DNA of 64,000 nt from an uncultured Anaerolineae bacterium (GCA_934216615.1 CAKQCB010000001.1:248001-312000), one strand, 5' to 3'; counted from the first letter of the stretch, positions 8,822-19,647 are shown. Notes: generated from the sequence alone by a model not told the origin. Numbers and translations: made by a program.

Positions 8822-9310
8822 TTATTCCAGCATATCATAACGCGCGCTGTGCAGGTCGGTAATGGCAATCGCTAACGCATCGGCCGCATCATCCGGCTTG
8901 GGAATCGTTTCCAAGTTGAGCAGCATACGGGTCATTTCTTGTACTTGAGGTTTCTTGGCATTCCCATACCCAGAGATCGACTGCTTGATGAAATTGGGTT
9001 TGTATTCGTAGATAGGTTTTTCGGCTTTTGCTAAGGCTAACAGAATGACACCACGACCTTGAGAGACGGTCACCGCCGTGGTGACATTTTTTCCAAAAAG
9101 TAATTCTTCAACCGCACACCGATCTGGTTGATAGAGCTGTACCAGATCAGTGAGCGCGTCGTAGATGGTGACTAAACGTTCGGCCATCGGGGTGTGGGCG
9201 GGTGTGGTGATGACACCATAATGCACCGCTTCGAGCGTGCCATCATTATGTTCTTTCACCAAACCAAACCCAACAATCGCCGTTCCCGGGTCAATGCCTA
9301 ATGACAGCAT
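8822..9310 (-). CDS. ruvC: Crossover junction endodeoxyribonuclease RuvC
   Basis: A 162-residue RuvC resolvase. Acidic catalytic residues are visible in GIDPGT (Asp7), in VEELLFGKN (Glu) and in the DDAADALAIA segment near the C-terminus. It cuts Holliday junctions symmetrically. Its start codon overlaps the stop of yebC in a TAATG arrangement, which implies translational coupling. The length is normal for the family. Confidence 0.96.
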   Translation of the reverse strand: MLSLGIDPGTAIVGFGLVKEHNDGTLEAVHYGVITTPAHTPMAERLVTIYDALTDLVQLYQPDRCAVEELLFGKNVTTAVTVSQGRGVILLALAKAEKPIYEYKPNFIKQSISGYGNAKKPQVQEMTRMLLNLETIPKPDDAADALAIAITDLHSARYDMLE

Positions 9311-10062
9311 TAGGCGTTTTCAAAAGCTTCGATCACGGCGTCCGTCATCAGTAAGTTACTGGCGACAGACTGAACATCATCAAGCTCATCGAGATCATTC
9401 ATCAGTTTCATGTTGACCAATGCTTTGTCGGTGGAAATTTCCGTTTCGTTCTTGGGTTCCCATTTCAACTCAGCATCGAGAATTTCGTAATTTGCATCCT
9501 TAAGAGCAATTTCGACGATGCTCAATAATTCACGTGGGGTGAACACGGTGATGCTTTCTTCATCTTGCTGAACATCGTCAGCACCTGCTTCGGCGGCGGT
9601 CATGAACACTTCGTCAAAATCGACCCCATTGGCATTGAGGCTGATGTTGCCTTTCTGCTCAAACTGCCAACCGACTGAACCTGCTGAAGCGAGGGAACCC
9701 CCAGCGCGGTTTAAAACGCGCTTGATTTCAGCCAGAGAACGATTTTTGTTATCGGTCAAGACTTCAACCATGAACGCGATCCCGTCGGGGCCATACGCTT
9801 CATAGGTGATTTCTTCGAGTTCAATGCCTTCAAGTTTGCCCAGCCCGCGCAAAACAGCGCGTTCAATATTGTCTTTAGGCATATTCGCCGACTTTGCTTT
9901 GGCGATTGCAAGTTTGAGTTTTGCGTTGCTGTTTTCGTCACCGCCCCCTTCGCGTGCTGCCTGAGCAATATCTCTGGCGACACGGGTGAAGATTTTGCCG
10001 CGTTTTGCATCTTCGGCGCCTTTTTTGCGCTTGATGGTAGACCATTTACTGTGACCAGACAT
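9310..10062 (-). CDS. yebC: YebC/PmpR family protein
   Basis: A 250-residue, full-length YebC/TACO1 family protein starting MSGHSKWSTIKRKKG, the family hallmark. The YGPDGIAFMVE segment and the acidic C-terminal region match family layout. Members have been described as DNA-binding regulators and, more recently, as ribosome-associated factors that relieve stalling at proline runs. The sequence alone does not choose between these. It heads the yebC-ruvC-ruvA-thyX run, an order (yebC before ruvC) that is common in bacteria. Confidence 0.95.
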   Translation of the reverse strand: MSGHSKWSTIKRKKGAEDAKRGKIFTRVARDIAQAAREGGGDENSNAKLKLAIAKAKSANMPKDNIERAVLRGLGKLEGIELEEITYEAYGPDGIAFMVEVLTDNKNRSLAEIKRVLNRAGGSLASAGSVGWQFEQKGNISLNANGVDFDEVFMTAAEAGADDVQQDEESITVFTPRELLSIVEIALKDANYEILDAELKWEPKNETEISTDKALVNMKLMNDLDELDDVQSVASNLLMTDAVIEAFENA

Positions 10063-10195
10063 GGGTTCTTTCTCCGCGTAGTGCTTGAATCTAAATAGTT
10101 GGTTTGATGTGGGTATTATACTTTCCCTATGCCTCTGCGTCGAGATTTACCCATGTGCAATCAACGCCTTTTCGCCAAGCCATAGAGGTATTAGG

Positions 10196-10226
10196 CTAGT
10201 AATTTTTCGGCTTGTCTAGTAATTTT
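10196..10226 (+). repeat. Two 11-base direct repeats upstream of the FecR-like gene
   Basis: CTAGTAATTTT occurs exactly at 10196-10206 and again at 10216-10226, a 20-base offset or about two helical turns. They lie in AT-rich DNA 44 bases before the TTG start at 10270. They could be paired binding sites for a regulator. Confidence 0.45.
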
Positions 10227-10269
10227 ATGATGGAATTTGAAATTGTTTGAAGTGTTTTGAGGCGCTCTT

Positions 10270-11661
10270 TTGGCAGACTTTGCAGCCAACCCCATACCAA
10301 CCCCTGAACCTATCCAGTATTCTCGCGACCCGGGGACCACTGCATGGGGAATCATCCTATTGTCATTTTCGGCATTATGTATACTCGTCATTTTGTCAGG
10401 CGCTGGGGTTTATAATTTCATTTTCCATTCCACCGTTCCTTTAATCACCAATTTGACGGTTGCGCGTGGAACAGTGCTCGCCAGAGATGATACTTCGGCC
10501 ACGACGTCGATTAATGAAATGTGGGAATTAAACGGCAGTCAGCACCTATGGACGTATTCCCAAATGCAAGGCACGCTGACCGTTCGTGATGTGCGGGATG
10601 ATGCCTTCATCGTCGCAGTGACGATTAAGCGTGATACGAATGTGTATATGTCGTCCGCCTCGCGTCCTCGTTTTGATTTAAGCAGTGATGCCTATGAAAT
10701 CGTCATCCAAGAATTTTCTGGTTCGCTGGATGTTTACATCCCCGAAGGTTTAACCCGTTCGATCAATGTGAACATCTACACCAATTCGGGAACGTGGGTG
10801 CAAATTACCCAAGCCGGGTCGTACACCCTCAATGAAAATGTAGGTCAAATTCAAGTGGATACCTTTAACGGGATGGCCGTCGTCGTCTCGCCCGATCAGC
10901 AGTGGCGTGGCATTTTAACCGGCCAGCGCGGTATGTTTAATACGGGGACCAATACGTTTTCGATTGGCCCAACCCCACGTGATTTGATTGAGAATAATAG
11001 TTTTCAGCAAATTAATACCGCTCGCCCTTGGCAGGATGAAACGGCCGAACTGCGTGATCTACCGTTGGTATGGCGCTGTGTAGACCTTCCCAACGATGCG
11101 CCTAAAGGTTATTACGGCCTTGCGGCGGTGGATGGTCGCACGTCTATGCACCTGTTTCGTGGGGATGGGGCACTCTCTCACGGTGAAACTTACTGTGGAC
11201 AGTTTTTTGCCCCGCCCGAAGATGCTAGCGGAATTGATGTTTCCAGTTATGATATTCTGACGTTAAGAAGCGTTTTCCGTATTGATAATCAATCGTTGCG
11301 TGTCTGCGGAAACGATGGCAGTGAATGCCCGCTCATCATCAGCATTGAATTTGTGGATGTGAACGGCGAAGAACAAATTTGGTATCACGGGTTTTACATC
11401 CAAGACCCCACCCAGCGGGTACCTGCGAATTTCCCACTGCGTTGTGCAAGCTGTGCGCAGGAACATGATGCGATCAACCGTGGGGCGTGGTATACCTATG
11501 AGAGCGAAAATCTGTTTTCGTTGATTCCAGCCAATACCCGTCCGCGTGCAATTCGTTCTGTGCGGTTTTACGCTTCAGGCCATGAATACAATACGTATGT
11601 GAGCCAGTTTTCATTGTTTGCCGAGCAATTGCCCGTTGAAGCTACCGTGACCACCCCATAA
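10270..11661 (+). CDS. Membrane-anchored FecR-like protein, C-terminal jelly-roll
   Basis: A 463-residue protein starting at a TTG with GAGG eight bases upstream. One membrane helix (about residues 28-52) follows a short Pro-rich cytoplasmic start, so the rest is outside. Residues about 60-225 are beta-rich and look FecR-like (TVARGTVLAR at the start, then GQIQVDTFNGMAVVVSP). Residues about 235-455 resemble a carbohydrate-binding jelly-roll, with Cys pairs that could form disulfides (VCGNDGSECP, RCASC). No catalytic residues are apparent. It may be a surface sensor or envelope protein. The next gene, a membrane zinc-ribbon protein, is 60 bases downstream. Confidence 0.6.
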   Translation: MADFAANPIPTPEPIQYSRDPGTTAWGIILLSFSALCILVILSGAGVYNFIFHSTVPLITNLTVARGTVLARDDTSATTSINEMWELNGSQHLWTYSQMQGTLTVRDVRDDAFIVAVTIKRDTNVYMSSASRPRFDLSSDAYEIVIQEFSGSLDVYIPEGLTRSINVNIYTNSGTWVQITQAGSYTLNENVGQIQVDTFNGMAVVVSPDQQWRGILTGQRGMFNTGTNTFSIGPTPRDLIENNSFQQINTARPWQDETAELRDLPLVWRCVDLPNDAPKGYYGLAAVDGRTSMHLFRGDGALSHGETYCGQFFAPPEDASGIDVSSYDILTLRSVFRIDNQSLRVCGNDGSECPLIISIEFVDVNGEEQIWYHGFYIQDPTQRVPANFPLRCASCAQEHDAINRGAWYTYESENLFSLIPANTRPRAIRSVRFYASGHEYNTYVSQFSLFAEQLPVEATVTTP

Positions 11662-11721
11662 AGCCAATGTTTCGTTGGGGGATGGCCTGCTTGAAGCGCA
11701 ATTTTTGGAGAGAAGTTACTT

Positions 11722-12300
11722 ATGCCTAATTTTCAGGTATCTGATAGCCTTGTCACTACTGTGCTGGTTTATGTCGTGATGTGCGTGGTCGCGCTGTGGG
11801 CGGCGATGGTCTTTTGGACATTCCGCGATATGCGTTCACGGTCGCGGGATTTTCTGGCGCAGGTCATCGTGGCGGTTTTGGTCGCGGTCTTGACCCTGCC
11901 GGGCTTGCTCATCTACTTATTCCTACGTCCCCGCGAAACGCTCTCTGAAGCCTACGAACGTTCGTTAGAAGAAGAAGCATTGCTCCAAGAGATCGAAGAA
12001 AAGCCCGTTTGCCCCGGGTGTAAACAACGCGCCCAAGCCGATTGGCAAGCGTGCCCTCATTGTCACACCCGCTTGAAGAAACCTTGTGTGCGTTGCTCAA
12101 AGATGCTCGAACTCACATGGGATGTTTGCCCCTATTGCACCACCACCCAACCGAATTATGCAGCGGAAGCCGCTGTTTCGGAAAGCAGTCATGTACGCCG
12201 TGCAACGGGCGGGGAAACCCGTACCGCGCGCCGTCGAAGCAGCGCCACGACGACGCGAAGCGAATCGCTCGAATTTGTCGATGGCGACGAGTCCTTCTAA
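11722..12300 (+). CDS. Membrane protein with double zinc-ribbon
   Basis: A 192-residue protein. Two hydrophobic segments (about residues 10-32 and 43-68) are followed by an acidic helix. Two zinc-ribbon units come next: CPGC with CPHC (about residues 99-117), and CVRC with CPYC (about 123-141). The C-terminal 50 residues are Ser/Thr/Arg-rich and probably disordered. The ribbons should face the cytoplasm if the short loop after helix two does. The function is unknown, although such ribbons often mediate protein contacts. It follows the FecR-like gene in the same direction and ends at a strong terminator. Confidence 0.68.
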   Translation: MPNFQVSDSLVTTVLVYVVMCVVALWAAMVFWTFRDMRSRSRDFLAQVIVAVLVAVLTLPGLLIYLFLRPRETLSEAYERSLEEEALLQEIEEKPVCPGCKQRAQADWQACPHCHTRLKKPCVRCSKMLELTWDVCPYCTTTQPNYAAEAAVSESSHVRRATGGETRTARRRSSATTTRSESLEFVDGDESF

Positions 12301-12310
12301 CTAGACAAAC

Positions 12311-12339
12311 AAAAACACCAGAATCATTCTGGTGTTTTT
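12311..12339. terminator. Bidirectional terminator between zinc-ribbon gene and pyk
   Basis: A perfect 14-base inverted repeat with a single-base centre: A5-CACCAGAAT at 12311-12324 and ATTCTGGTG-T5 at 12326-12339. The A-run and T-run make it usable by both convergent genes. Confidence 0.9.
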
Positions 12340-12363
12340 ATTTACACTAAGTGTGATGTAGGG

Positions 12364-13836
12364 CTATTCTTTATCTAATTCGTCAAGTTCACCGACGGTG
12401 TGAATCTTGATGAAATTGGTTTGCCCGCCCAAACGGAAGGGGACCCCTGCAATGATCGCCAATAGGTCGTTTTCGCTGACAACCTTCGCTTCGTGAGCGG
12501 TGCGCACAACGGTGGTGAGCATTTCGTCGATGGTGTTGAAGACGGTGGTGAGTAACGGATACACACCCCATACCAACGCCATACGGCGATAGGTGAGTTC
12601 GTTGGGCGTCGCGCAGATAATCGGTGTTTTGGGGCGTTCCTTCGCAACCCGTTTGGCAGTATAGCCTGTCATCGTAGAGGTGATGATCGCCTTACACCCT
12701 AGACTGTCGGCCATTTGCACCGTTGATTGTGAGATTGCATCCGAAATCGATTCACGATCATTCATCTGCGGTTTGTAAATTTCGCGTTCGTCGCTGTGTG
12801 ATGAAACGTGCAAATTCTTCTCGGCCATCGTCGCGATGTTGTGCATGGTTTGAACCGCAATCACAGGGTAAAGCCCCGCGGCGGATTCGTTGCTGAGCAT
12901 CACCGCATCCGTACCATCCATGATCGCGTTATAAACATCACTGGCTTCGGCGCGGGTCGGGCGTGGATTGTCGGTCATCGAGTTCAACATCTGCGTTGCG
13001 GTGATGACCGGTTTCCCTGCGATATTACAGAATGCAATGATTCGTTTTTGTTGGTAGGGGACTTCTTGAGGCGGAATTTCCAGACCCAAGTCACCACGCG
13101 CCACCATAATACCGTCGGACGCTTCGATGATGCTTTGGATGTTTTCCAGCGCTTCATGTTTTTCGATCTTGGCGATGATCTGTGCATCCCCGCTTGAATG
13201 GCGGATCAACCAGCGCATTTCACGGATATCTTGCTCAGAACGAACAAACGACATCGCGATATATTCGGTGCCTTTGGAAAGTGCAAAGCGCACGTCTGCG
13301 GTGTCTTTTTCGGTGATGGCCGAGAGCGTTAAACGGGCGTTGGTCGCCATCACGCCTTTGCGGGAAAAAACTTCGCCTGCAACAACGGCTTCACAGTGAA
13401 GCGCGTTACCGCTGACCGAGCGTACCATGAATTCGAGTTTGCCATCATCCAGCAAAAGTTGGGTGCCGGGCTTGATGTCTTTGACAAATTCAGGGTGAGG
13501 AAGCGCGACGATATTGTCTGTTCCATCGGCTGATTTATCCGTCGTGAGGGTGATTTCATCCCCAACTTTTAGGATAATCGGCTCATTCTTAATCATTCCA
13601 AGACGAATTTTGGGACCCTGAATATCGCACAGAATGGCGATGACAGCGCCTTCTTCTTTTGCAATTTCGCGGATTATGTCGATGTTGCGACCATGTGTTT
13701 CGTGGTCACCATGAGAAAAGTTGATGCGCGCAACATTCATGCCCGCCCGAATCATATCCCGAATGATTTCGGGTTTGTTAGAGCTAGGCCCAATAGTTGC
13801 GACGATTTTAGTCTTTTTGCCGCCAAAACGATTCAT
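12364..13836 (-). CDS. pyk: Pyruvate kinase
   Basis: A 490-residue pyruvate kinase that converts phosphoenolpyruvate and ADP to pyruvate and ATP. Family marks are KTKIVATIGPSS at the N-terminus, RINFSHG, the catalytic Lys region IIAKIEKHEALENI, MVARGDLGLEIP and the TQMLNSM segment. The C-terminal domain (about residues 350-475) is present, without an extra PEP-utiliser domain. It lies 23 bases downstream of eno on the same strand, so the last two steps of glycolysis are probably co-transcribed. Confidence 0.97.
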   Translation of the reverse strand: MNRFGGKKTKIVATIGPSSNKPEIIRDMIRAGMNVARINFSHGDHETHGRNIDIIREIAKEEGAVIAILCDIQGPKIRLGMIKNEPIILKVGDEITLTTDKSADGTDNIVALPHPEFVKDIKPGTQLLLDDGKLEFMVRSVSGNALHCEAVVAGEVFSRKGVMATNARLTLSAITEKDTADVRFALSKGTEYIAMSFVRSEQDIREMRWLIRHSSGDAQIIAKIEKHEALENIQSIIEASDGIMVARGDLGLEIPPQEVPYQQKRIIAFCNIAGKPVITATQMLNSMTDNPRPTRAEASDVYNAIMDGTDAVMLSNESAAGLYPVIAVQTMHNIATMAEKNLHVSSHSDEREIYKPQMNDRESISDAISQSTVQMADSLGCKAIITSTMTGYTAKRVAKERPKTPIICATPNELTYRRMALVWGVYPLLTTVFNTIDEMLTTVVRTAHEAKVVSENDLLAIIAGVPFRLGGQTNFIKIHTVGELDELDKE

Positions 13837-13859
13837 TACGCTGCGATCACTTTCTATAC

Positions 13860-15375
<1,516 letters not shown>

Positions 15376-15435
15376 GAACCCGATTCAGCGTGGCAATCAT
15401 GGCACGCGAAAAATGATTTTTAAGGGATGAGTGGT

Positions 15436-16596
15436 ATGTTTGGTCGGCGCCAAGTTTATTTAGATTATTCAGCCTCTACGCCTACAGACCCGCGCGTGGT
15501 AGAGGTGATGATGCCGTATTTTACAGAAGTCTATGGGAACAGTGCTTCCTCTCATAGTGCGGGGCGTCGCGCCGAACAAGCGGTAGAAGATGCGCGTGAA
15601 AGTATCGCCCACATTTTCAATTGCAAACCGAATGAGATCATTTTTACCAGCGGTGGAACGGAGAGCGATAATCTCGCTGTTCGGGGTGCCGCGTGGCATG
15701 CCGAACAAACCAGCGGTAAAAAACACCTGATCACAACCCCTATAGAACATCGTGGGGTGCTGAAAACTATCGATCAACTCAGCGGGGTGATGGGCTTTCG
15801 CAAAACCTTTTTGCCCGTTCAAACTGATGGGCTGGTTGATGTGGAAGTTTTTGCCGACGCTATCGCTGAAGATACTTCCTTCGCCAGTATCATCTACGCG
15901 AATAATGAAGTAGGGACGGTGAACCCGATCCCACAGCTTGCACAGATCGCGCGTCAACGCGGGGTGTTGTTTCACACCGACGCGGTACAAGCGTCAGGAC
16001 AGTTCACGCTGGACGTGCAAGCGCTCAACGTGGATATGTTGAGTCTCTCGGCGCATAAATTTTACGGTCCGAAAGGGGTAGGGGCGCTGTATCTTCGCGA
16101 AGGCGTGAACCTCATCCCAAGCCAAAGCGGGGGCGCGCATGAAAATAATCGCCGTGCGGGAACGCTGAACACCCCTGCGATTGTTGGTATGGCGAAGGCG
16201 TTAGAACTGGCGTATGCGGAACAGGAAACGCGCATTCAGCACATGCAAACATTGCGCGACCAATTGATCGCCCAAATTTTGGAACGTGTTCCCCAAGCGC
16301 AGTTGACGGGGCATCCTCAACAGCGGTTGTATTCCCATGCCAGTTTTGTATTTCCTAAGCTGGATGCGAATATACTGGTGATGCACTTAGACCTCAAAGG
16401 GATTGCCACCAGCAGTGCTTCTGCATGTAAGACTGGAAACCCTGAACCGTCTGAAGTGTTATTGGCATTAGGCTATCCGCGCGAAGTGGCGTTAGGAAGC
16501 CTACGCCTAACGGTGGGAAAAGACACCACCCAAGAAGATATTGATTATGCGATTACGACCATTGTTGAAACGGTCGAGCGCATGTATCGTCGTTAA
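15436..16596 (+). CDS. iscS: Cysteine desulfurase, IscS/NifS family
   Basis: The ATG at 15436 is preferred because AAGGG lies nine bases upstream; the in-frame ATG at 15427 directly abuts that AAGGG. The roughly 386-residue PLP enzyme removes sulfur from cysteine to form an enzyme persulfide. The PLP lysine is in SLSAHKFYGPKG, and the active Cys is in the SSASACKTGN loop. The gene precedes mnmA by 28 bases, which makes tRNA 2-thiolation its likely main role here, although Fe-S supply is also possible. No iscU or sufU is adjacent. Confidence 0.93.
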   Translation: MFGRRQVYLDYSASTPTDPRVVEVMMPYFTEVYGNSASSHSAGRRAEQAVEDARESIAHIFNCKPNEIIFTSGGTESDNLAVRGAAWHAEQTSGKKHLITTPIEHRGVLKTIDQLSGVMGFRKTFLPVQTDGLVDVEVFADAIAEDTSFASIIYANNEVGTVNPIPQLAQIARQRGVLFHTDAVQASGQFTLDVQALNVDMLSLSAHKFYGPKGVGALYLREGVNLIPSQSGGAHENNRRAGTLNTPAIVGMAKALELAYAEQETRIQHMQTLRDQLIAQILERVPQAQLTGHPQQRLYSHASFVFPKLDANILVMHLDLKGIATSSASACKTGNPEPSEVLLALGYPREVALGSLRLTVGKDTTQEDIDYAITTIVETVERMYRR

Positions 16597-16624
16597 GTTG
16601 TGAAGTGGTTTATAGGGATTTACT

Positions 16625-17737
16625 TTGACACAAACAAAACCGCGTGTCGTCGTCGCTATGAGCGGTGGCGTGGATAGTTCCGTAGCAGCCGCGCTCATGG
16701 TTGAGCGAGGGTATGAAGTCATTGGCATGATGATGCGCCTGTGGTCAGAAGAAAGTGTTTCGGGTTCGGCCAGTAACCGATGCTGTACCCCAGAGCAGAT
16801 GTATGACGCACGCCGAATCGCCGACAAATTAGGCATCCCATTTTATGTGTTAGACACGAAAGATGTCTTTCGCGGAACCGTCGTAGAATACTTTATCGAT
16901 CAACATCGGCAGGGGTTCACGCCCAACCCGTGTATGGAATGTAACCGTCATATCCGTTTTGACTGGCTTCTCAATAACGCCTTGATGTTAGATGCGGATT
17001 ATTTAGCCACAGGGCATTATGCCCGCATCGCCCAATCTGAAAACGGTGATTTTCTGTTGAAAAAAGGCTTGGACGAGAGCAAAGATCAAAGTTATGTTTT
17101 GAGCGTGATGGGACAGCAAGAATTGTCGCATGTATTGTTTCCTATTGGGGAATATGCCAAGACGGAAACTCGCAAAATTGCCGAAAAATATGGTCTGCCT
17201 ACCGCGAGTAAAAAAGACAGCCAAGACCTATGCTTTTTAGGGGATGGCGATTATCGTCGCTTTTTGACACAGTACGCGCCGGATATCATGCGTTCAGGGC
17301 CGATCGTGCGCAAGAATGGCGAAATCATCGGTGAACATACCGGGCTGGCAAATTACACCATCGGTCAACGGAAGGGCTTAGGCATCTACGCGGCAGAGCC
17401 GATGTATGTCATCGGTATGAACCCGCATGTGAACAGTTTGATCGTCGGCACAGAAAGTGAACTTGGCTCGCGGGAATTGACCGCGCACCGCGTCCACTGG
17501 ATCAGTGGGGTGATACCGAGCGCCCCGTTTGAAGCGGAAGTGAAGATTCGTTATAAAGCAAAACCCGCTCCTGCGTGGGTAGAACCCTTAGAAGATGAAC
17601 GGGTTAAAGTGACATTTGAAACCCCATTACGCGACATCACCCCCGGACAAGGTGCGGTGATTTATGACGGGGAAGTGTGTTTAGGTGGTGGCATCATCGA
17701 ACGCCAAGCCGTGACCTCAAATGTTACGCTCCTCTAA
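16625..17737 (+). CDS. mnmA: tRNA-specific 2-thiouridylase MnmA
   Basis: A 370-residue MnmA starting at a TTG with AGGGA upstream. The PP-loop SGGVDSSV binds ATP. The two catalytic cysteines are visible in NPCMECN and SQDLCFLGD. The enzyme adds sulfur to the wobble uridine of Lys, Glu and Gln tRNAs, with sulfur from a cysteine desulfurase such as the gene just upstream. Its 3' end overlaps that of the convergent A24 peptidase gene by 14 bases. Confidence 0.96.
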   Translation: MTQTKPRVVVAMSGGVDSSVAAALMVERGYEVIGMMMRLWSEESVSGSASNRCCTPEQMYDARRIADKLGIPFYVLDTKDVFRGTVVEYFIDQHRQGFTPNPCMECNRHIRFDWLLNNALMLDADYLATGHYARIAQSENGDFLLKKGLDESKDQSYVLSVMGQQELSHVLFPIGEYAKTETRKIAEKYGLPTASKKDSQDLCFLGDGDYRRFLTQYAPDIMRSGPIVRKNGEIIGEHTGLANYTIGQRKGLGIYAAEPMYVIGMNPHVNSLIVGTESELGSRELTAHRVHWISGVIPSAPFEAEVKIRYKAKPAPAWVEPLEDERVKVTFETPLRDITPGQGAVIYDGEVCLGGGIIERQAVTSNVTLL

Positions 17738-18533
17738 TCATATTGGCGACGTTGCTGGCATATAACATCATGATGATCGTCGCGATGATGATGTATTGAC
17801 CATAGGGCAGGGGGGTGAATAGGCTGGTATGCCGTCCGGTGATGCGACGCGCGACCAAGTATAAAATCGCCCCTGCCGCGCCTAAAAACACCGTGATGAA
17901 CATCGTGAAGACTAACGTTTGCCACCCCAATAAGAACCCGCTGAGCGTGATGAGCATTACATCCCCATAGCCAAACGCGACTTCGGTGATCTGGCGTCCC
18001 TGTACCCGCGATAAAATGTTGGTAAATAAGAACCCACCCATGTACAGCAAAAAGAAGATTGCAAAGCCGACTGCCCCGCCGATCAAGGCTTGGCCTAAAT
18101 CCGGCCCATAGCCTTGGGTTGTCGCCGCGTCGATTAACGCGATGACCCATGCAGGGATGATGACAATGAACAAGATCAGCCGATGCTCCAGGTCGATGAC
18201 GGTGATCAAGACAAAGATCGCCATGTGAATGAGCAGTAAAATGCTTTGGTAGGTCGTCACGGTAGGGATATCAAAGATTCTTGACGCGGTGAGGATGAAC
18301 AGCGCAATGGTGACGATCTCCGTTGCGGGATGTCGCCAAGATAATTTCGAGCCATTTGGTGAGGTATGTTGCCCTGTCAAATATGCGGTGATGCCACTCC
18401 ACGCGATGAAGGGGCGGGGCGTCCCGTCCGGATAGTGCGGAAGGCGCGGGCCGTGACGTTGGGGCAAATCATCGGACAAGATGTTGATGATGACCCCGCT
18501 GATAAAACCTAAGATGATGAGAACCCAAAGCAT
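17724..18533 (-). CDS. A24-family prepilin-type peptidase
   Basis: A 269-residue polytopic membrane protein with about seven hydrophobic segments. The two catalytic aspartates of A24 peptidases are visible in VIDLEHRLI and in GYGDV (GxGD motif). The N-terminal cysteine motif of many bifunctional PilD enzymes is absent, so it may only cleave leader peptides and not methylate. No pilus or secretion genes are adjacent. It is the last gene of a run with the JAMM peptidase and a beta-sandwich protein, 21 bases after the JAMM gene. Confidence 0.82.
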   Translation of the reverse strand: MLWVLIILGFISGVIINILSDDLPQRHGPRLPHYPDGTPRPFIAWSGITAYLTGQHTSPNGSKLSWRHPATEIVTIALFILTASRIFDIPTVTTYQSILLLIHMAIFVLITVIDLEHRLILFIVIIPAWVIALIDAATTQGYGPDLGQALIGGAVGFAIFFLLYMGGFLFTNILSRVQGRQITEVAFGYGDVMLITLSGFLLGWQTLVFTMFITVFLGAAGAILYLVARRITGRHTSLFTPLPYGQYIIIATIIMMLYASNVANMIRGA

Positions 18534-18554
18534 AATTGTTTCCTTACACAGTGT

Positions 18555-19109
18555 TTAGCGGATCGGAAGTTCCGGCGCTGGTGGAAGCAAGGCGAGCGCA
18601 ATAACGATAAGAATGAGAAGGGCTGTGATGGATGCGATGAGGATGGCGCCTTTCCCTAAGGATGTCGTGGGCGGTGGTGTATAGACCATTGAAGGGTCTG
18701 CGGTATCGACCACAAGTTCCCCGCGTGTAACGTCTTCCCCACGAATCCACCATAACGCAAACTGCACATCGTTCGGTTTTACCCCAATGATGAGTTGGGG
18801 AATGTCCGGATAATGGGCATGACGAATATCGCTAGTGGAAGGAATCGGGTCACTTTTAGGGTGGGAATGATAGAACGCAAGGATGTCCTGCCCATTCATC
18901 TGTGCCGTATGGAAGATGTTGACCAACTGCGCCTCATTCATATAAAACATTGTTTCTGGCGTTGGCGCGTCGTTGGTGATAGGGGAAATCGACTGTACCC
19001 ATTGTCTTTTTCCCAACAGGATGCCACAAATTTCTTCAGGCGCGCCTGCCCGCGCAAGACGGCTGAGTTCGTTTAGATGAAGGGGCGAGATTAAGAGCGA
19101 GCGGGTCAT
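18555..19109 (-). CDS. JAMM (M67) metallopeptidase with C-terminal membrane anchor
   Basis: A 184-residue protein. Residues 1-130 are a JAB1/MPN domain with a complete metal motif: Glu in APEEICGILLG and HSHP followed by S-x4-PSTSD. A single membrane helix near residues 158-180 ends the protein, so the peptidase is tethered with the active domain probably in the cytoplasm. Known bacterial JAMM proteins cleave C-terminal tails of ubiquitin-like sulfur carriers or of other proteins; no such carrier is visible here. The start overlaps the upstream beta-sandwich gene by 4 bases (ATGA), which indicates tight coupling. Confidence 0.82.
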   Translation of the reverse strand: MTRSLLISPLHLNELSRLARAGAPEEICGILLGKRQWVQSISPITNDAPTPETMFYMNEAQLVNIFHTAQMNGQDILAFYHSHPKSDPIPSTSDIRHAHYPDIPQLIIGVKPNDVQFALWWIRGEDVTRGELVVDTADPSMVYTPPPTTSLGKGAILIASITALLILIVIALALLPPAPELPIR

Positions 19110-19477
19110 GCGTCTTCTTCAACATCCTCTTCAGGGACGGTGAAGGTTTGTTCAATCGCATCAATGGGCGGGTTGCGCGTCTCATAAAACACTTCGATGC
19201 GCAAAGTATAGTCGCCCGCAGGTTCGGTCACATTACGTAAATGGAGCGTAAATTCCATGTCGTTGTGCATGGTTTCGATCACAAATTGATCGCTGATTAC
19301 ACGGCCTTCGCTGTTACGAATCGCGATGAGTAGATTTGGGCGTTCTAAGAACGGCGTCACTTTGACATGCACATAAACTCGAAAGCGGTCGGGGTAGACG
19401 ACGATTTCGAGTTCTTCAATTCGAATTTCGTTTTTAGGGCGGGGAACTTGCCCGTTTTCATAAAAGTGAATATCCAC
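19106..19477 (-). CDS. Hypothetical beta-sandwich protein coupled to JAMM peptidase
   Basis: A 123-residue soluble protein of unrecognised family. Alternating hydrophobic strands and the segment GDYTLRIEVFYET suggest an Ig-like or C2-like beta-sandwich. The C-terminus is a short acidic tail (EEDVEEDA). It lacks a signal peptide. Its stop overlaps the start of the JAMM peptidase gene, so the two products are probably made together and could interact. It does not end in the di-Gly typical of ubiquitin-like proteins. Confidence 0.6.
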   Translation of the reverse strand: MDIHFYENGQVPRPKNEIRIEELEIVVYPDRFRVYVHVKVTPFLERPNLLIAIRNSEGRVISDQFVIETMHNDMEFTLHLRNVTEPAGDYTLRIEVFYETRNPPIDAIEQTFTVPEEDVEEDA

Positions 19478-19615
19478 AACACATTCCTAATCTGTATTTT
19501 CAGATGTTCGTTGATTGTACCTGATGGCGTGTATTTTATGCGTGAAAACTTCTTGAATTTATTCCATTTTCGCTTGCATTGATGCGTTTGCCTAGCTGTT
19601 TTTAGTCCTATATAA

Positions 19616-19647
19616 AAACAGGAGCGCTTTGCGAAGCACCCCTGTTT
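19616..19647 (-). terminator. Terminator after the ACT-domain gene
   Basis: Outer stem AAACAGG at 19616-19622 with CCTGTTT at 19641-19647, plus an inner GCTT/AAGC stem-loop. Read on the minus strand it is followed by TTTTTATA. It lies 25 bases past the stop of the ACT-domain gene. Confidence 0.75.

Noticed and set aside
12042..12350. Open frames in other frames over the zinc-ribbon gene and its terminator
   Set aside because: They overlap the CxxC-containing real frame and run into the terminator hairpin; composition is arginine- and histidine-rich noise.
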